Part shown: piece after piece, positions 45,788-54,865 of the stretch
Layout of the letters: each line of letters begins with the position of its first letter
Position numbering within the stretch: the first letter of the stretch is position 1
Origin: Nitrosomonas sp.
GTDB lineage: Bacteria; Pseudomonadota; Gammaproteobacteria; Burkholderiales; Nitrosomonadaceae
NCBI RefSeq assembly: GCF_019752415.1
Contig: NZ_JAIEME010000003.1
Span: forward strand, 44,098-108,097
DNA length: 64,000 bases
Direction of reading: 5' to 3'
The notes under the pieces: generated by a model
Told to the model about the DNA's origin: nothing
The model's database searches: none
What the model saw: only the letters and a program-made list of their open reading frames with translations
Position numbers and translations under genes: made by a program

Positions 45788-45994
45788 TACTCTAACTTCC
45801 CATTCCCTGTTTTTCTCAGGTCTGCTCCTCAACAGAATTTCCATACCTTGCTCGAATCAGGTTGCTAATTATGGTTGAGCTGGTACACTAATTTACAAGT
45901 AGTAATCTTGCATATATGAGAAATAGAAATACTTAGTATTAGTTAAGTTTTCTAACCATCATAAGACTTATCGTTGTCACACGAGAGGTTGATC

Positions 45995-47599
45995 ATGACA
46001 AACATTGATTATAGAAGACGTCAATTCCTGCAATATGCCGCATTAAGTACACTAGCCACCACATTGCCCGGATTTGCATTAGCAGAAAACCGCGAGCTTA
46101 ATCAGACACCCAACAAACTATTCAAAGCCGATGTTGAAATCGCATTAACTGCTCAAACCACTGATGTCTCTATCTTGCCTGGTGCTCATACCCATGTTTT
46201 TAAGTATCATGGGAAACTATTAAAAGGTCCCCAAACCGCACTAAAAGAACTGCCAGGTTATTTAGGACCGATTCTCAATTTCGAACAAGGCCAGAAAGTT
46301 CGGATATATTTCTATAATCAATTACCAGAACCGTGTGTTACCCACTGGCACGGAATGCATGTACCGCAGGTAATGGATGGACATCCCATGTACGCCATCT
46401 ATCTCGGTGAACAGTATGTCTATGAATTTGAAGTGAAAAACCCTGCCGGCACTAACTGGTATCACTCGCACGCGCATGAATTAACCGCCACACAAGTATA
46501 TCAAGGCTTGGCGGGCCTCATTACCATCTCCGATGAAGCTGAACGAAAACTGGATTTGCCCAGTGGTGAATTTGATATCCCGCTTATCATTCAGGATCGT
46601 AGCTTCACCAATGGCAACCAATTACGTTACATGCTTAATAGGCACCAGCGGATGAGAGGTTTTTTGGGCGACACGATTCTGGTTAACGGCCAGGAAAACA
46701 GTACTATTCCGGTAAAAACCAGAGCCTATCGCTTGCGCATACTGAATGGATCAAATTCCAGAATCTACAAACTGGGCTGGAATGACGGCACACCGATGAC
46801 AGCAATCGGTACGGACGGTGGATTACTGGAGAAACCTGAGACTTTACCCTATATCATGCTTGCGCCTGCTGAACGTGTTGAGTTATGGGTTGATTTTAGC
46901 GGTCGCAAACCCGGCTCCGATCTTATGTTGCAAAGCTTGGCCTATCAGGGATCTGCAGCGCATATGGGAGGTGGCATGGGGGGTGGAATGCGCCAGGGCA
47001 TGGGCAGGATGGATGGTGCGCCGGTCCAAAATGAAGTTATATCTATCGCCAAGTTTCACATTGCCGAACAAATCAGTGATTCACCCAAGTTGCCGACAGA
47101 ACTGGTTCCCATGCGCCGATTGAACTCTCAGGATATCTCCAATCCCGAAAAAACTATTCCTATTGCCATTGGCATGCGTCACATGGCATTCCAATTAAAT
47201 GGCAGAACATTTGACATGCAAGGCCATACGGAACTTGAAAAGATTCCCGTCAATAGCGTTCAGAAAATCAGGATATTCCACGACAACCATGGAATGGGTG
47301 GAGGAATGCGCGGTGGTCGGGGCGGCATGGGCATGATGATGGCGATGCCACATCCCATTCATTTACATGGTCAGCAGTTTCAAATTCTATCGCGCAAGCA
47401 AAACAATCTCAGCGGTGCCTATGAAACTGTCAGAGATGGGTTTATCAACAACGGCTGGAAAGACACCGTCTTGGTGATGCCAGGAGAGGAAATTGAGATT
47501 ATTAAGCCATTTAAAGACTATACCGGTTTATTCCTCTATCACTGCCATAATCTGGAGCATGAAGACATGGGTATGATGCGCAATTTTTTTGTGAGCTGA
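45995..47599 (+). CDS. Multicopper oxidase, CueO/bilirubin-oxidase type, Tat-exported
   Basis: The 534-residue protein starts MTNIDYRRRQFLQYAALSTL, with a twin-arginine RRRQFLQ motif, so it should be exported folded by the Tat system. Four copper motifs are seen: HWHGMH, WYHSHAHE, HPIHLHGQQF and YHCHNLEHEDMGMM (type 1 site with the axial Met). Two Met/Gly-rich stretches (GGGMGGGMRQGMGRMDG and the segment near GMGGGMRGG) recall the copper-sensing insert of CueO. A role in periplasmic copper detoxification or oxidation of phenolic or metal substrates is likely. I start at ATG 45995 after GAGAGG. Promoter sequence lies in the 200 bases upstream, after the IS relic. Confidence 0.93.
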   Translation: MTNIDYRRRQFLQYAALSTLATTLPGFALAENRELNQTPNKLFKADVEIALTAQTTDVSILPGAHTHVFKYHGKLLKGPQTALKELPGYLGPILNFEQGQKVRIYFYNQLPEPCVTHWHGMHVPQVMDGHPMYAIYLGEQYVYEFEVKNPAGTNWYHSHAHELTATQVYQGLAGLITISDEAERKLDLPSGEFDIPLIIQDRSFTNGNQLRYMLNRHQRMRGFLGDTILVNGQENSTIPVKTRAYRLRILNGSNSRIYKLGWNDGTPMTAIGTDGGLLEKPETLPYIMLAPAERVELWVDFSGRKPGSDLMLQSLAYQGSAAHMGGGMGGGMRQGMGRMDGAPVQNEVISIAKFHIAEQISDSPKLPTELVPMRRLNSQDISNPEKTIPIAIGMRHMAFQLNGRTFDMQGHTELEKIPVNSVQKIRIFHDNHGMGGGMRGGRGGMGMMMAMPHPIHLHGQQFQILSRKQNNLSGAYETVRDGFINNGWKDTVLVMPGEEIEIIKPFKDYTGLFLYHCHNLEHEDMGMMRNFFVS

Positions 47600-48342
47600 T
47601 TCATCCCGAATTTAAAGTGTTTTCGTAAGCATTTTTCGTTCACCTCCAGTAATACATTGTGCTTGGGACAGCGTGAAGGATGAACGAAAAATATATTAAA
47701 TCAGAATCTGATTTATTTATCTGTAATTCGCTTGATAGTAACCAGAAACAAAAAATACTCCCAACACCAAATTTACTTTCCATTCGATAGTTCAACAAGT
47801 TGACGTGCAACAGACAATCAGATTTCAGTGCCTTCAATCCTGCTATTGGCAGCATCCAATCGATAAAAGATTAAAAAACTCTCCCATTTTATGTGGCGCA
47901 ATGCCAATCCAGGATCGTTAACGATTATCTTAGTAACCTGGATGTCTGATTTCCTTAACTCGACAGGTACTTTAATGCTCGTACGATTGCATTTAACAGC
48001 ATTGGATTCCCGATTCGATTAATCAATGCCAATATTTTATCGCGTGCTTTGTCAAGGATGATGAGCTTCCTCAGAAAAGATAACATTTCACATCTCTATT
48101 TACCCAATACACATTAGGGATACTTTCTATAATGATGCATCTTGGCACCTGCTCCAGTGATTCGATATTCATTGAACCTCACCAAATGCCGGAGTAGATA
48201 GTTGTGCTGTGAAATTCTAATTATTTGAAAATTTCTCATGGCAATAGGGTGTGCCAAACCATTATTGTTACATTGATTATAGGTATCCGTCATGAGTAGA
48301 ACTATACTAAGAGAAATGGAATTTACGCCGGAGGAACGCACT
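47600..48342. other. Intergenic region between multicopper oxidase and HDOD genes
   Basis: The region is AT-rich. The only candidate gene is a small minus-strand ORF at 47955-48086, listed separately. No terminator or repeat is obvious. Confidence 0.4.
47955..48086 (-). CDS. Possible 43-residue cationic helical peptide gene
   Basis: An ATG at 48086, with TAGAGATG about ten bases upstream, opens a 43-codon frame: MLSFLRKLIILDKARDKILA, then LINRIGNPMLLNAIVRALKY and LSS. The peptide is rich in Leu, Ile, Arg and Lys and would form an amphipathic helix with a Gly-Asn-Pro break. No family is recognised. It could equally be the tail of a decayed gene. Its composition is more protein-like than other frames nearby. 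Confidence 0.3.
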   Translation of the reverse strand: MLSFLRKLIILDKARDKILALINRIGNPMLLNAIVRALKYLSS

Positions 48343-49209
48343 ATGTCTCACAGCATTATTGACTTACAGCAATCTCTTGAGCGTATTAATACGCTGCCCG
48401 CTATGCCGGTCATTGCCCAAAAAATGCTTGCATTAGCGTTGAATACAGACGAAGGTGAAACACAATTGCTCAAACTCATCGCGCAAGATCCGCAGATCTC
48501 CGCCAAGATCATTGGGCTGTCAAACTCTTCCCTTTTTGGAGTACCAGGTACAATATCCTCGATCAGCGATGCAGCCATGTTCTTAGGTCTGACTCAAGTG
48601 AAATCAATCGCTATCGGTATGGCCACCCTATCAGCCTTGGCTAAACCACCTGAAGGTAAATTTAAATCTACTGATTTATGGGCTCACAGTATGGCCATTG
48701 CCACTATGATGCGCGCTATTGCCAGGCACATACCTGCACGAAACCGCCCGATGGATGATCAAATTTTCCTATCAGGACTCTTGCATGACATTGGATATAA
48801 CGTACTAAACTTTATTGCAAAAGATATCAGCGATACACTTTATGAAAGACTGAGTACTGCTTCCGTAATATCACTTTTAGAAACAGAGCAAGAGCTATTT
48901 GGCACACATCACGGTGAGATCGGCGCACAGCTGGCCGCACACTGGGGATTACCGGCGGAAATCATTGCTGTGATACGCTATCACCAGATACCCGACCATG
49001 CGAATGCCGAAGTCGGCCAACCCCTGGTCAAACTTGTCAATATTGCAGAAAAAATGCTGCCGGATTTTGCGGACGCCGAACACACGACACAATCAATTAC
49101 CGAACAGGAATGTACCGATCTTGGCATAGATCCTAGCAAGGCCGATGCTATTACTGAAGAGATTGGAATCGTTGCTGAGCAGGCCAAGCAGCTTGCCGAT
49201 ATTGTTTGA
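48343..49209 (+). CDS. HDOD-domain signalling protein
   Basis: The 288-residue protein has the HDOD layout: an N-terminal helix with INTLPAMPVIAQKMLALA, the segment LIAQDPQISAKIIGLSNSSL near residues 44-63, GTISSISDAAMFLGL, and the degenerate HD motif LSGLLHDIGYNVL near 144-156. HDOD proteins act in signalling, often with cyclic-di-GMP or two-component networks, and usually lack phosphodiesterase activity. I start at ATG 48343 because GGAGGAACGC precedes it. It stands alone between the two multicopper oxidase genes. Confidence 0.9.
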   Translation: MSHSIIDLQQSLERINTLPAMPVIAQKMLALALNTDEGETQLLKLIAQDPQISAKIIGLSNSSLFGVPGTISSISDAAMFLGLTQVKSIAIGMATLSALAKPPEGKFKSTDLWAHSMAIATMMRAIARHIPARNRPMDDQIFLSGLLHDIGYNVLNFIAKDISDTLYERLSTASVISLLETEQELFGTHHGEIGAQLAAHWGLPAEIIAVIRYHQIPDHANAEVGQPLVKLVNIAEKMLPDFADAEHTTQSITEQECTDLGIDPSKADAITEEIGIVAEQAKQLADIV

Positions 49210-49607
49210 AATGCACCGAATTGAACAAAATATCTGACTTCCTGCCTCCGCATCGAAAGTTGAATTTTCTATTCGCGCTTAGAAGTTTTGTAGTCAAATA
49301 ACCATCCTCCATCCTCAAACTTTTTTACTGTCAGTACCAAATTTACTTATAAGAGCCTCAGGAAAAGCGACTTTTAGTACTTCTATTCCCTTCAATACAT
49401 TTCAACGTGCCTTTTTATAATGATACGGCTTGATGGTCGATTGCAGTCATTGAACTCGTAACCTAATCAAGTGATATCAAGGATATTTAGCACTCCAGCA
49501 TGATGCGGCTGGAATTCTTGATTCAATCGATACTTTTTCTCCGGACCCAGTCATTTCAGTCGTCTTATTCATGACTGGTTAATCAGCAACTCATTAGGAA
49601 TAATGAA
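49210..49607. other. Intergenic region upstream of the second multicopper oxidase
   Basis: No gene or clear repeat is seen. It should hold the promoter of the oxidase gene whose probable original start codon is at 49608. Confidence 0.4.
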
Positions 49608-49668
49608 ATGAAAAAAAAAAGCCTATCAGTTATTTACCATCCAGTTAATCTTCTTTGTTTTTCTCGTC

Positions 49669-51555
49669 ATGACGATCGCATTGACACATGCGCTTGTTCA
49701 CGCTGCGCCACTGCAAATGCCTGTATCAGCCAGTTCCGGTTCCACGAAATCATTAAGTGTGCAATTGGATGTTGAGTCCGCCCAGTACACACTGCTTGGC
49801 CCATCGCCGACTGCCAAGAACGGCCCCAGCGAGAATCCGGTGGTAAGTGCGCGCGGAGCAAAACTCGCTCATAGCAAGCCAACCGCTTCCCAATCTGCTA
49901 ACCATTTACTGGTTGGGCCTACGTTACGCGTTCGCCCTGGAGACAAGCTGAATATTCTTTTCCGGAACAACCTCGACTATGAGAAATCTGCTGGAGATGC
50001 AAGCCATAGCACCACTAATCCGCATGGATTTGATGTCATCAATCTGCATACCCATGGATTGCACGTTTCACCCAACAGTCCGAGCGATAATGTATTGCTG
50101 AATATTTTTCCTAAGAAAACACCTAAAGAACCACTGAACGAATGTTACGCTGAATTCGGCAAAGAAAATTGTGTGACAGAGAAATTTGCTTATGCGTACA
50201 AAATTCCCGCCAACCACCCTTCCGGCACCTACTGGTATCATGCGCACAAACACGGTGCGGTCGCAATGCATTTGGCCAATGGCATTGCCGGCGCCTTAAT
50301 CATTGAAGATCCGGTGCATGGTTTGGAAAGCTTGCCCGCAGTGCAAAAAGCGCGCGAACAAATTATCCTGTTGCAGGAAGTCGCTTACGGCGGCAATTAT
50401 CCGGATAACACCGGCTCAGGCACTGAAAAAGATCCCTATCGCATCGACTGCATGAGCGTCTACGGCAATCAAAAAGGTTGCGCATTCGGTGGACAAAAAC
50501 CACCCGCCCCTGGTATTACCAATACCGAATTATCCGTCAACGGCCAGTTCCAGCCATCGATCACCCTATCGACCAACGAGGCGCAGCTTTGGCGCGTGAT
50601 TAACGGTAGCATCGGCAATGTCATCCCGATGTGCCTGATGCCTGTTAATCAGCCAAATGCTAAAGCCGCCACAGCAACACTGTCGGCGTATGTTCTAGCG
50701 GCAGATGGGGTCCCAGTGCAAAATCCCAATGCCGGAAAAAACGATCTACCGATACTCTTGACCAACCCGGTTGTGAAACCAACTGATGGCGCAGGAGTAT
50801 TGAACAATGAACTGCTCTTCCTGGCCGCAGGCCAAAGACTCGATTTAATGGTAAAGGCGCCATCCACACCGGGCACTTATGCTCTGTATGATGGCGTTGA
50901 TCAATCCGGCAATGCGATTCCCAGAGATCAATTATGCCAAGCATCCACCTATGCGCAGCTAACTCCGATCCTCACCGTGAATGTCGAGGTCAGCACGAGT
51001 GAAATTGTCTACAACACCGACGTACCAACGCAACAAGCAGTCAACAAACTAATAGCACCAGCAACGATCACATCCGCTGAAAGCCCCGAGTTACCTACCC
51101 AAGGTGCTGTCTTTGGTTTCACCAATAGCGAATTCGCCCCAATTGACGGTGGCGCATCGGTCATCAACGCCAGAGTTTTCAATCCCATCCGCAGCCAGCG
51201 TAATCTCGAATTGAAACAAGTTGATCTATGGTCAGCACAAAGCGCCGTGGGAACGCATATGTTCCATATCCATATCAACTCATTTCAATTGGTTTCGCGC
51301 GGGCAAGTGAAATATCCGTTCCCCATCTGGCGGGATACTTTGCTGGTAGAGACACAATCCGATAAGGAAGGGAATGCAGAAATCGGTGATATCGTGCAAT
51401 TCCTGCAAAAACCGCTAGACTACACCGGCTCCTTGGTCATGCACTGCCATAATGTTTTTCATGAAGATAATGGCATGATGGAATTGGTGAGGATTTTACC
51501 GTCTTCCAGCAGCAGTCATAAGCCTGCGCACAAGAAACATGCGGGAGTGCCCTGA
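49669..51555 (+). CDS. Multicopper oxidase, second type; signal sequence probably frameshifted
   Basis: The open frame gives 628 residues with all four copper-site motifs: LHTHGLHV near residue 126, TYWYHAHKHGAVAMH near 186, HMFHIHINSFQL near 528, and MHCHNVFHEDNGMM near 590 with the type 1 axial Met. Four Cys (ECYAEFGKENC, DCMSVYGNQKGC) suggest disulfides. The substrate is unknown; the layout differs from the CueO-like enzyme at 45995. The frame from 49669 lacks the start of a signal peptide. Upstream, ATG 49608 (after TTAGGAA) is followed by ten A bases. With nine A bases it would read MKKKAYQLFTIQLIFFVFLV and join this frame, giving a perfect signal peptide. Confidence 0.88.
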   Translation: MTIALTHALVHAAPLQMPVSASSGSTKSLSVQLDVESAQYTLLGPSPTAKNGPSENPVVSARGAKLAHSKPTASQSANHLLVGPTLRVRPGDKLNILFRNNLDYEKSAGDASHSTTNPHGFDVINLHTHGLHVSPNSPSDNVLLNIFPKKTPKEPLNECYAEFGKENCVTEKFAYAYKIPANHPSGTYWYHAHKHGAVAMHLANGIAGALIIEDPVHGLESLPAVQKAREQIILLQEVAYGGNYPDNTGSGTEKDPYRIDCMSVYGNQKGCAFGGQKPPAPGITNTELSVNGQFQPSITLSTNEAQLWRVINGSIGNVIPMCLMPVNQPNAKAATATLSAYVLAADGVPVQNPNAGKNDLPILLTNPVVKPTDGAGVLNNELLFLAAGQRLDLMVKAPSTPGTYALYDGVDQSGNAIPRDQLCQASTYAQLTPILTVNVEVSTSEIVYNTDVPTQQAVNKLIAPATITSAESPELPTQGAVFGFTNSEFAPIDGGASVINARVFNPIRSQRNLELKQVDLWSAQSAVGTHMFHIHINSFQLVSRGQVKYPFPIWRDTLLVETQSDKEGNAEIGDIVQFLQKPLDYTGSLVMHCHNVFHEDNGMMELVRILPSSSSSHKPAHKKHAGVP

Positions 51556-51634
51556 TTCGGTTGCTGCTATATATGCGGTTCAGATTTTAGAATAAAAATT
51601 TGAACCGTATTATCACTTTCACAACAAAGGAGAC

Positions 51635-51721
51635 CTAAGGAAACACTGATTTAATAAAGAACCTCGCCGCAAGAAACCTGGAATATAGCCCGAAGAGATT
51701 TAAATTCAATCAGTGCGCCAG
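51635..51721. repeat. Imperfect inverted repeat of the AAGGA-CTGATT family
   Basis: CTAAGGAAACACTGATTTAAT at the left and AAATTCAATCAGTGCGCCAG at the right share an inverted core CACTGATTNAAT. The right arm abuts the stop codon of the wecB-like gene. It has the same end pattern as repeats at 44407 and 63871. Confidence 0.4.
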
Positions 51722-52780
51722 TTAATAAGTACGCCAATTCGAGAAGCATTCCTGTAGCGTTTTTACAATCCTTTGACCGGCGCCAGATTCTCCATATACA
51801 GGTGGAAATGGTTGATTGTGGCAATGTCGTTGCGAACGTACTCTGTCGCGGATAATTGTTGGAGAAAAACCGGTTAGAACATTGGCACCCGCTACGATGG
51901 TTTCCGATCGTTCCGTATTGTCTCGCACGGTCACACAAGGTACACCTAGAATATACGCTTCTTCCTGAATACAGCCGCTATCGGTAATAATTAATTCTGC
52001 AGATTTCTGATAAGAAAGTGATGTCAATGGATCTACGGAATCAATCACTTCTATTCGTGACAAAAGATCTAAGCTAAGTCCATGCTCTTTCATAGTTGCC
52101 CGTGTCCTTGGGTGCATGGGAAAAATCATAGCATCGAATTCATCAGCTAATGCATTGAGTGTTAAAAAAACATCAATCATTCTTTCACGGCTATCGGTAA
52201 ATTCTTTGCGATGCAAAGTGATATAGGCATAGGTATCGGAACGCAGTTTGACAAGCTCGTCAGAAAAATCCTGAATAAGATCAACAGTCGTATTACCTAC
52301 ATTGAAAATTCGTCCACGCAAATCCGGAATTTTATTTAAATATTCGGCATGCTGCTGGGTATAAGTAAAGAGATAATGAGCTGCACTATCCACCATGATC
52401 CTGTTGCGTTCTTCGTACATGCAATTATCAAAAGCACGCAGACCTGCTTCGACATGTACCAATCCAACATCAGAATAAACAGCAGCAATCCCTCCGATAA
52501 TGGATGCGGCAGTATCTCCATTGACCAGAATCAAATCAATCTGGAGCAAGTGAATGAGGTCGCAAACCCAGTCAATGGCGGCGCCAATACGATATGATTG
52601 AGGAAAAATAAAGTCAGGCACATAACCCATTTGAGAGAATATGGCTTCTCGCAGCAGAGGATCTTGATGTTGATTGGTATGCAGAACAACGAAATCTACT
52701 TCAGCCGCGCGTAGCGCCTGAACGATAGCATAGTTCTTCATCACCTCGGGCCGGGTCCCGAGGACAATCCCAACTTTCAC
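51722..52780 (-). CDS. wecB: UDP-N-acetylglucosamine 2-epimerase (non-hydrolysing)
   Basis: The 352-residue protein starts MKVGIVLGTRPEVMKNYAIV, the family signature. Conserved segments follow: HTNQHQD near residue 54, VNGDTAA and HVEAGLRAFD (about 105-130), HPRTR near 220, and the UDP-binding region ITDSGCIQEEAYILGVPCVT near 264-283. The enzyme interconverts UDP-GlcNAc and UDP-ManNAc for surface polysaccharide synthesis. It overlaps the SGNH hydrolase gene by four bases (ATGA). The protein is slightly shorter than usual and has divergent last 50 residues, so its exact epimer is not certain. Confidence 0.86.
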   Translation of the reverse strand: MKVGIVLGTRPEVMKNYAIVQALRAAEVDFVVLHTNQHQDPLLREAIFSQMGYVPDFIFPQSYRIGAAIDWVCDLIHLLQIDLILVNGDTAASIIGGIAAVYSDVGLVHVEAGLRAFDNCMYEERNRIMVDSAAHYLFTYTQQHAEYLNKIPDLRGRIFNVGNTTVDLIQDFSDELVKLRSDTYAYITLHRKEFTDSRERMIDVFLTLNALADEFDAMIFPMHPRTRATMKEHGLSLDLLSRIEVIDSVDPLTSLSYQKSAELIITDSGCIQEEAYILGVPCVTVRDNTERSETIVAGANVLTGFSPTIIRDRVRSQRHCHNQPFPPVYGESGAGQRIVKTLQECFSNWRTY

Positions 52781-53340
52781 CGTGCGAGGATAGCTTGGGT
52801 AAATGATTCGGCTACAAGACGATTTCCTAATTCATTGAAATGAACAGAATCGACATAGCAATTACGACTGAGCTCATTGAAAGGTACCCAGACTATATTT
52901 CTATTTTCTTCTGTAACTTTCATGATAGCTGCATTGTATAAATTACGTTTCTCAGCGGTTTCTTTGCAGAAAAAGATATGCCCATCTGGATAGATAGGCG
53001 GAATCTCGCCGCAAAAAACTGCTTTGTATTTCTTGATCAGAAAGGTTCTGATAATTTGACGATAATATTCTTCGAACAAATCTAAAGGTGTTTCGTTGCC
53101 AACATCATTAGTACCGATAAGTATGCATGCTTGATAGGTATCACTGACAATTTCAATTTCGTTATTAAGTAAGAACCACAGATCTCGAGCGGTATATCCA
53201 TTAACGCTGCGATTGATCGTTCGCCACTGATACGGAGTATGCTCAGTCAATATCCGAGCTAAATACAAAGGATAGCAACCATAAGTTCGAGCGCCAAAAG
53301 TTTGACTATCTCCGATGCAAAGCAAGTTTTGGTAATGCAT
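52777..53340 (-). CDS. SGNH/GDSL-family hydrolase
   Basis: The 187-residue protein starts MHYQNLLCIGDSQTFGARTY; GDSQ is block I with the nucleophilic Ser12. Block III is IGTNDVGNETP (Asn and Asp present), and the C-terminal DSVHFNELGNRL supplies the catalytic Asp and His. I choose ATG 53340 because AGGAAG lies eight bases upstream. Such enzymes remove acyl or acetyl groups. Coupling to the wecB-like epimerase by a four-base overlap suggests modification of a surface sugar, which is inference. Confidence 0.85.
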   Translation of the reverse strand: MHYQNLLCIGDSQTFGARTYGCYPLYLARILTEHTPYQWRTINRSVNGYTARDLWFLLNNEIEIVSDTYQACILIGTNDVGNETPLDLFEEYYRQIIRTFLIKKYKAVFCGEIPPIYPDGHIFFCKETAEKRNLYNAAIMKVTEENRNIVWVPFNELSRNCYVDSVHFNELGNRLVAESFTQAILAR

Positions 53341-53641
53341 ATCACGACTTCCTAACTTATTGATAAATTGTAAAAATAAAAGATATTGGAGATTCTTTAG
53401 AATCTGCACGAATACTCCGAGTTAATAACAGAATGGTTCTATCATCCTGTTATTCCTTGAAAAAATGTTTGTACTCATTGTTGAGAAGTAAGTTTGAATC
53501 ATCTTATTACTACTCTATAAATCAGGACCAAGCTGAACATATACCGTAGTCTTTAGCTTACAAAGGAATTGATTCCATTAGTTGAATTAGTTATGAAGTT
53601 ATTCCCTACACAGAGAATAGTGTGTATCTCTTGGGCAACTC
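53341..53641. other. Intergenic region upstream of the SGNH hydrolase gene
   Basis: No gene is seen in these 300 AT-rich bases. It holds the promoter of the hydrolase-epimerase pair and the end of the oxidoreductase unit. No terminator is obvious. Confidence 0.4.
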
Positions 53642-54616
53642 TTATTCTCCGGGATACTTCAGTCCGACTTTCGCTCTTATTTGATCCAATATCTCCATTC
53701 GAGCAAGCGTATCTGCAAGAGAAACGGTAGTGCTTTCCAGTTTATTTTCTCTGATGCATCGATTCACCTCAGCCGCTTCAAAGTGATATCCCGCCTGATT
53801 CCAGGTAATCCGAGGTAATTTCTTAGCGCGCCATAGCAAGGATAACCGGGCGCGCCAAAACAAAGGAATCCAGACTATCCCCTCCGTGCCAAAAATAAAT
53901 GCATTATGCAGCGTGCGTGTACGAACAGCGCTTGACAGCAGGGCAAGTTGACCATGAGGATACTTCAGAACGATTCCGGCCTGCTCGTCAACCTCAGTTA
54001 TACCCAGACAGGCAAGTGCCTGAATATCAGTTGGCTGAGAACCCAATAGTTGAGATGCCAAGGCAATCGGGTAAATACCGACATCAAGAATCGATCCGCC
54101 GCCAAGCATCGGATTAAGAATTCTATATTCAGGATCCCAAAGAGCGCGGAATCCGAAATCGGCTTTCAGCATGCGTACTTCTCCAATCATGCCATTTTTG
54201 ATCCAATACATGGCGCGCTGATAGGCAGGGTTAAATCTTGACCACATGGCTTCCATCAGAAAAAGTTTCTTTTGATGTGCGCAGGCAATCATCTGGCTGG
54301 CTTCTGCAGCATTTAGTGCAAATGGTTTCTCGCAGAGAACGTGTTTGCCGTTCTCGAGACACAACAACGTATGTTCTTTATGAAGATTATGTGTTGTTGC
54401 CACATAAATAACATCGATATTGGGATCTGTCGCCAATTCCGCATAAGATCCATAGGCATGTGGAATATGATGTTTGGCAGCGAATTTTGTCGCACGCTGA
54501 AGGGATCTTGCTGCTACAGCCATGATTTCCGTGTCTGGAACTTTTCTGAGATCGGTAGTAAAACGATCGGCAATCCGTCCAGCACTTAAGATACCCCATC
54601 GAATGGGCACGTTCAT
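53642..54616 (-). CDS. Gfo/Idh/MocA-family oxidoreductase
   Basis: The 324-residue protein starts MNVPIRWGILSAGRIADRFT; the Rossmann motif GILSAGRIA binds NAD(P). The dehydrogenase signature CEKPFALNAAEA lies near residues 92-103, and the substrate-binding GGGSILDVGIYPIALA segment near 168-183 carries the Asp and His/Tyr positions of the family (here DVGIYP). Members oxidise sugars, inositols or related compounds. I choose ATG 54616 because AAGGAAAATTCC precedes it. It lies divergent from the radical SAM gene with about 250 bases between, inside a polysaccharide-type gene cluster. Confidence 0.88.
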   Translation of the reverse strand: MNVPIRWGILSAGRIADRFTTDLRKVPDTEIMAVAARSLQRATKFAAKHHIPHAYGSYAELATDPNIDVIYVATTHNLHKEHTLLCLENGKHVLCEKPFALNAAEASQMIACAHQKKLFLMEAMWSRFNPAYQRAMYWIKNGMIGEVRMLKADFGFRALWDPEYRILNPMLGGGSILDVGIYPIALASQLLGSQPTDIQALACLGITEVDEQAGIVLKYPHGQLALLSSAVRTRTLHNAFIFGTEGIVWIPLFWRARLSLLWRAKKLPRITWNQAGYHFEAAEVNRCIRENKLESTTVSLADTLARMEILDQIRAKVGLKYPGE

Positions 54617-54865
54617 GGAATTTTCCTTGGATCGATGTGACAAAATATCTCTCAGTTTTGAGATGCCCGAACTGTCTGCATTCAGACTAGTATTGAAATT
54701 GGACAGCATTGTATCGGTGCACCAAAGTTTCTCCTAGTTGTATTTCAACAAAATGAGGTAACTCCCTATTTGCTAAAGGGTTGCCAAATCTGTTAATTAC
54801 TCTACACTCGTTGGGCGATTTACGACTCATCATGATTCAATCAATGGAAACAAGATAACCAACAT

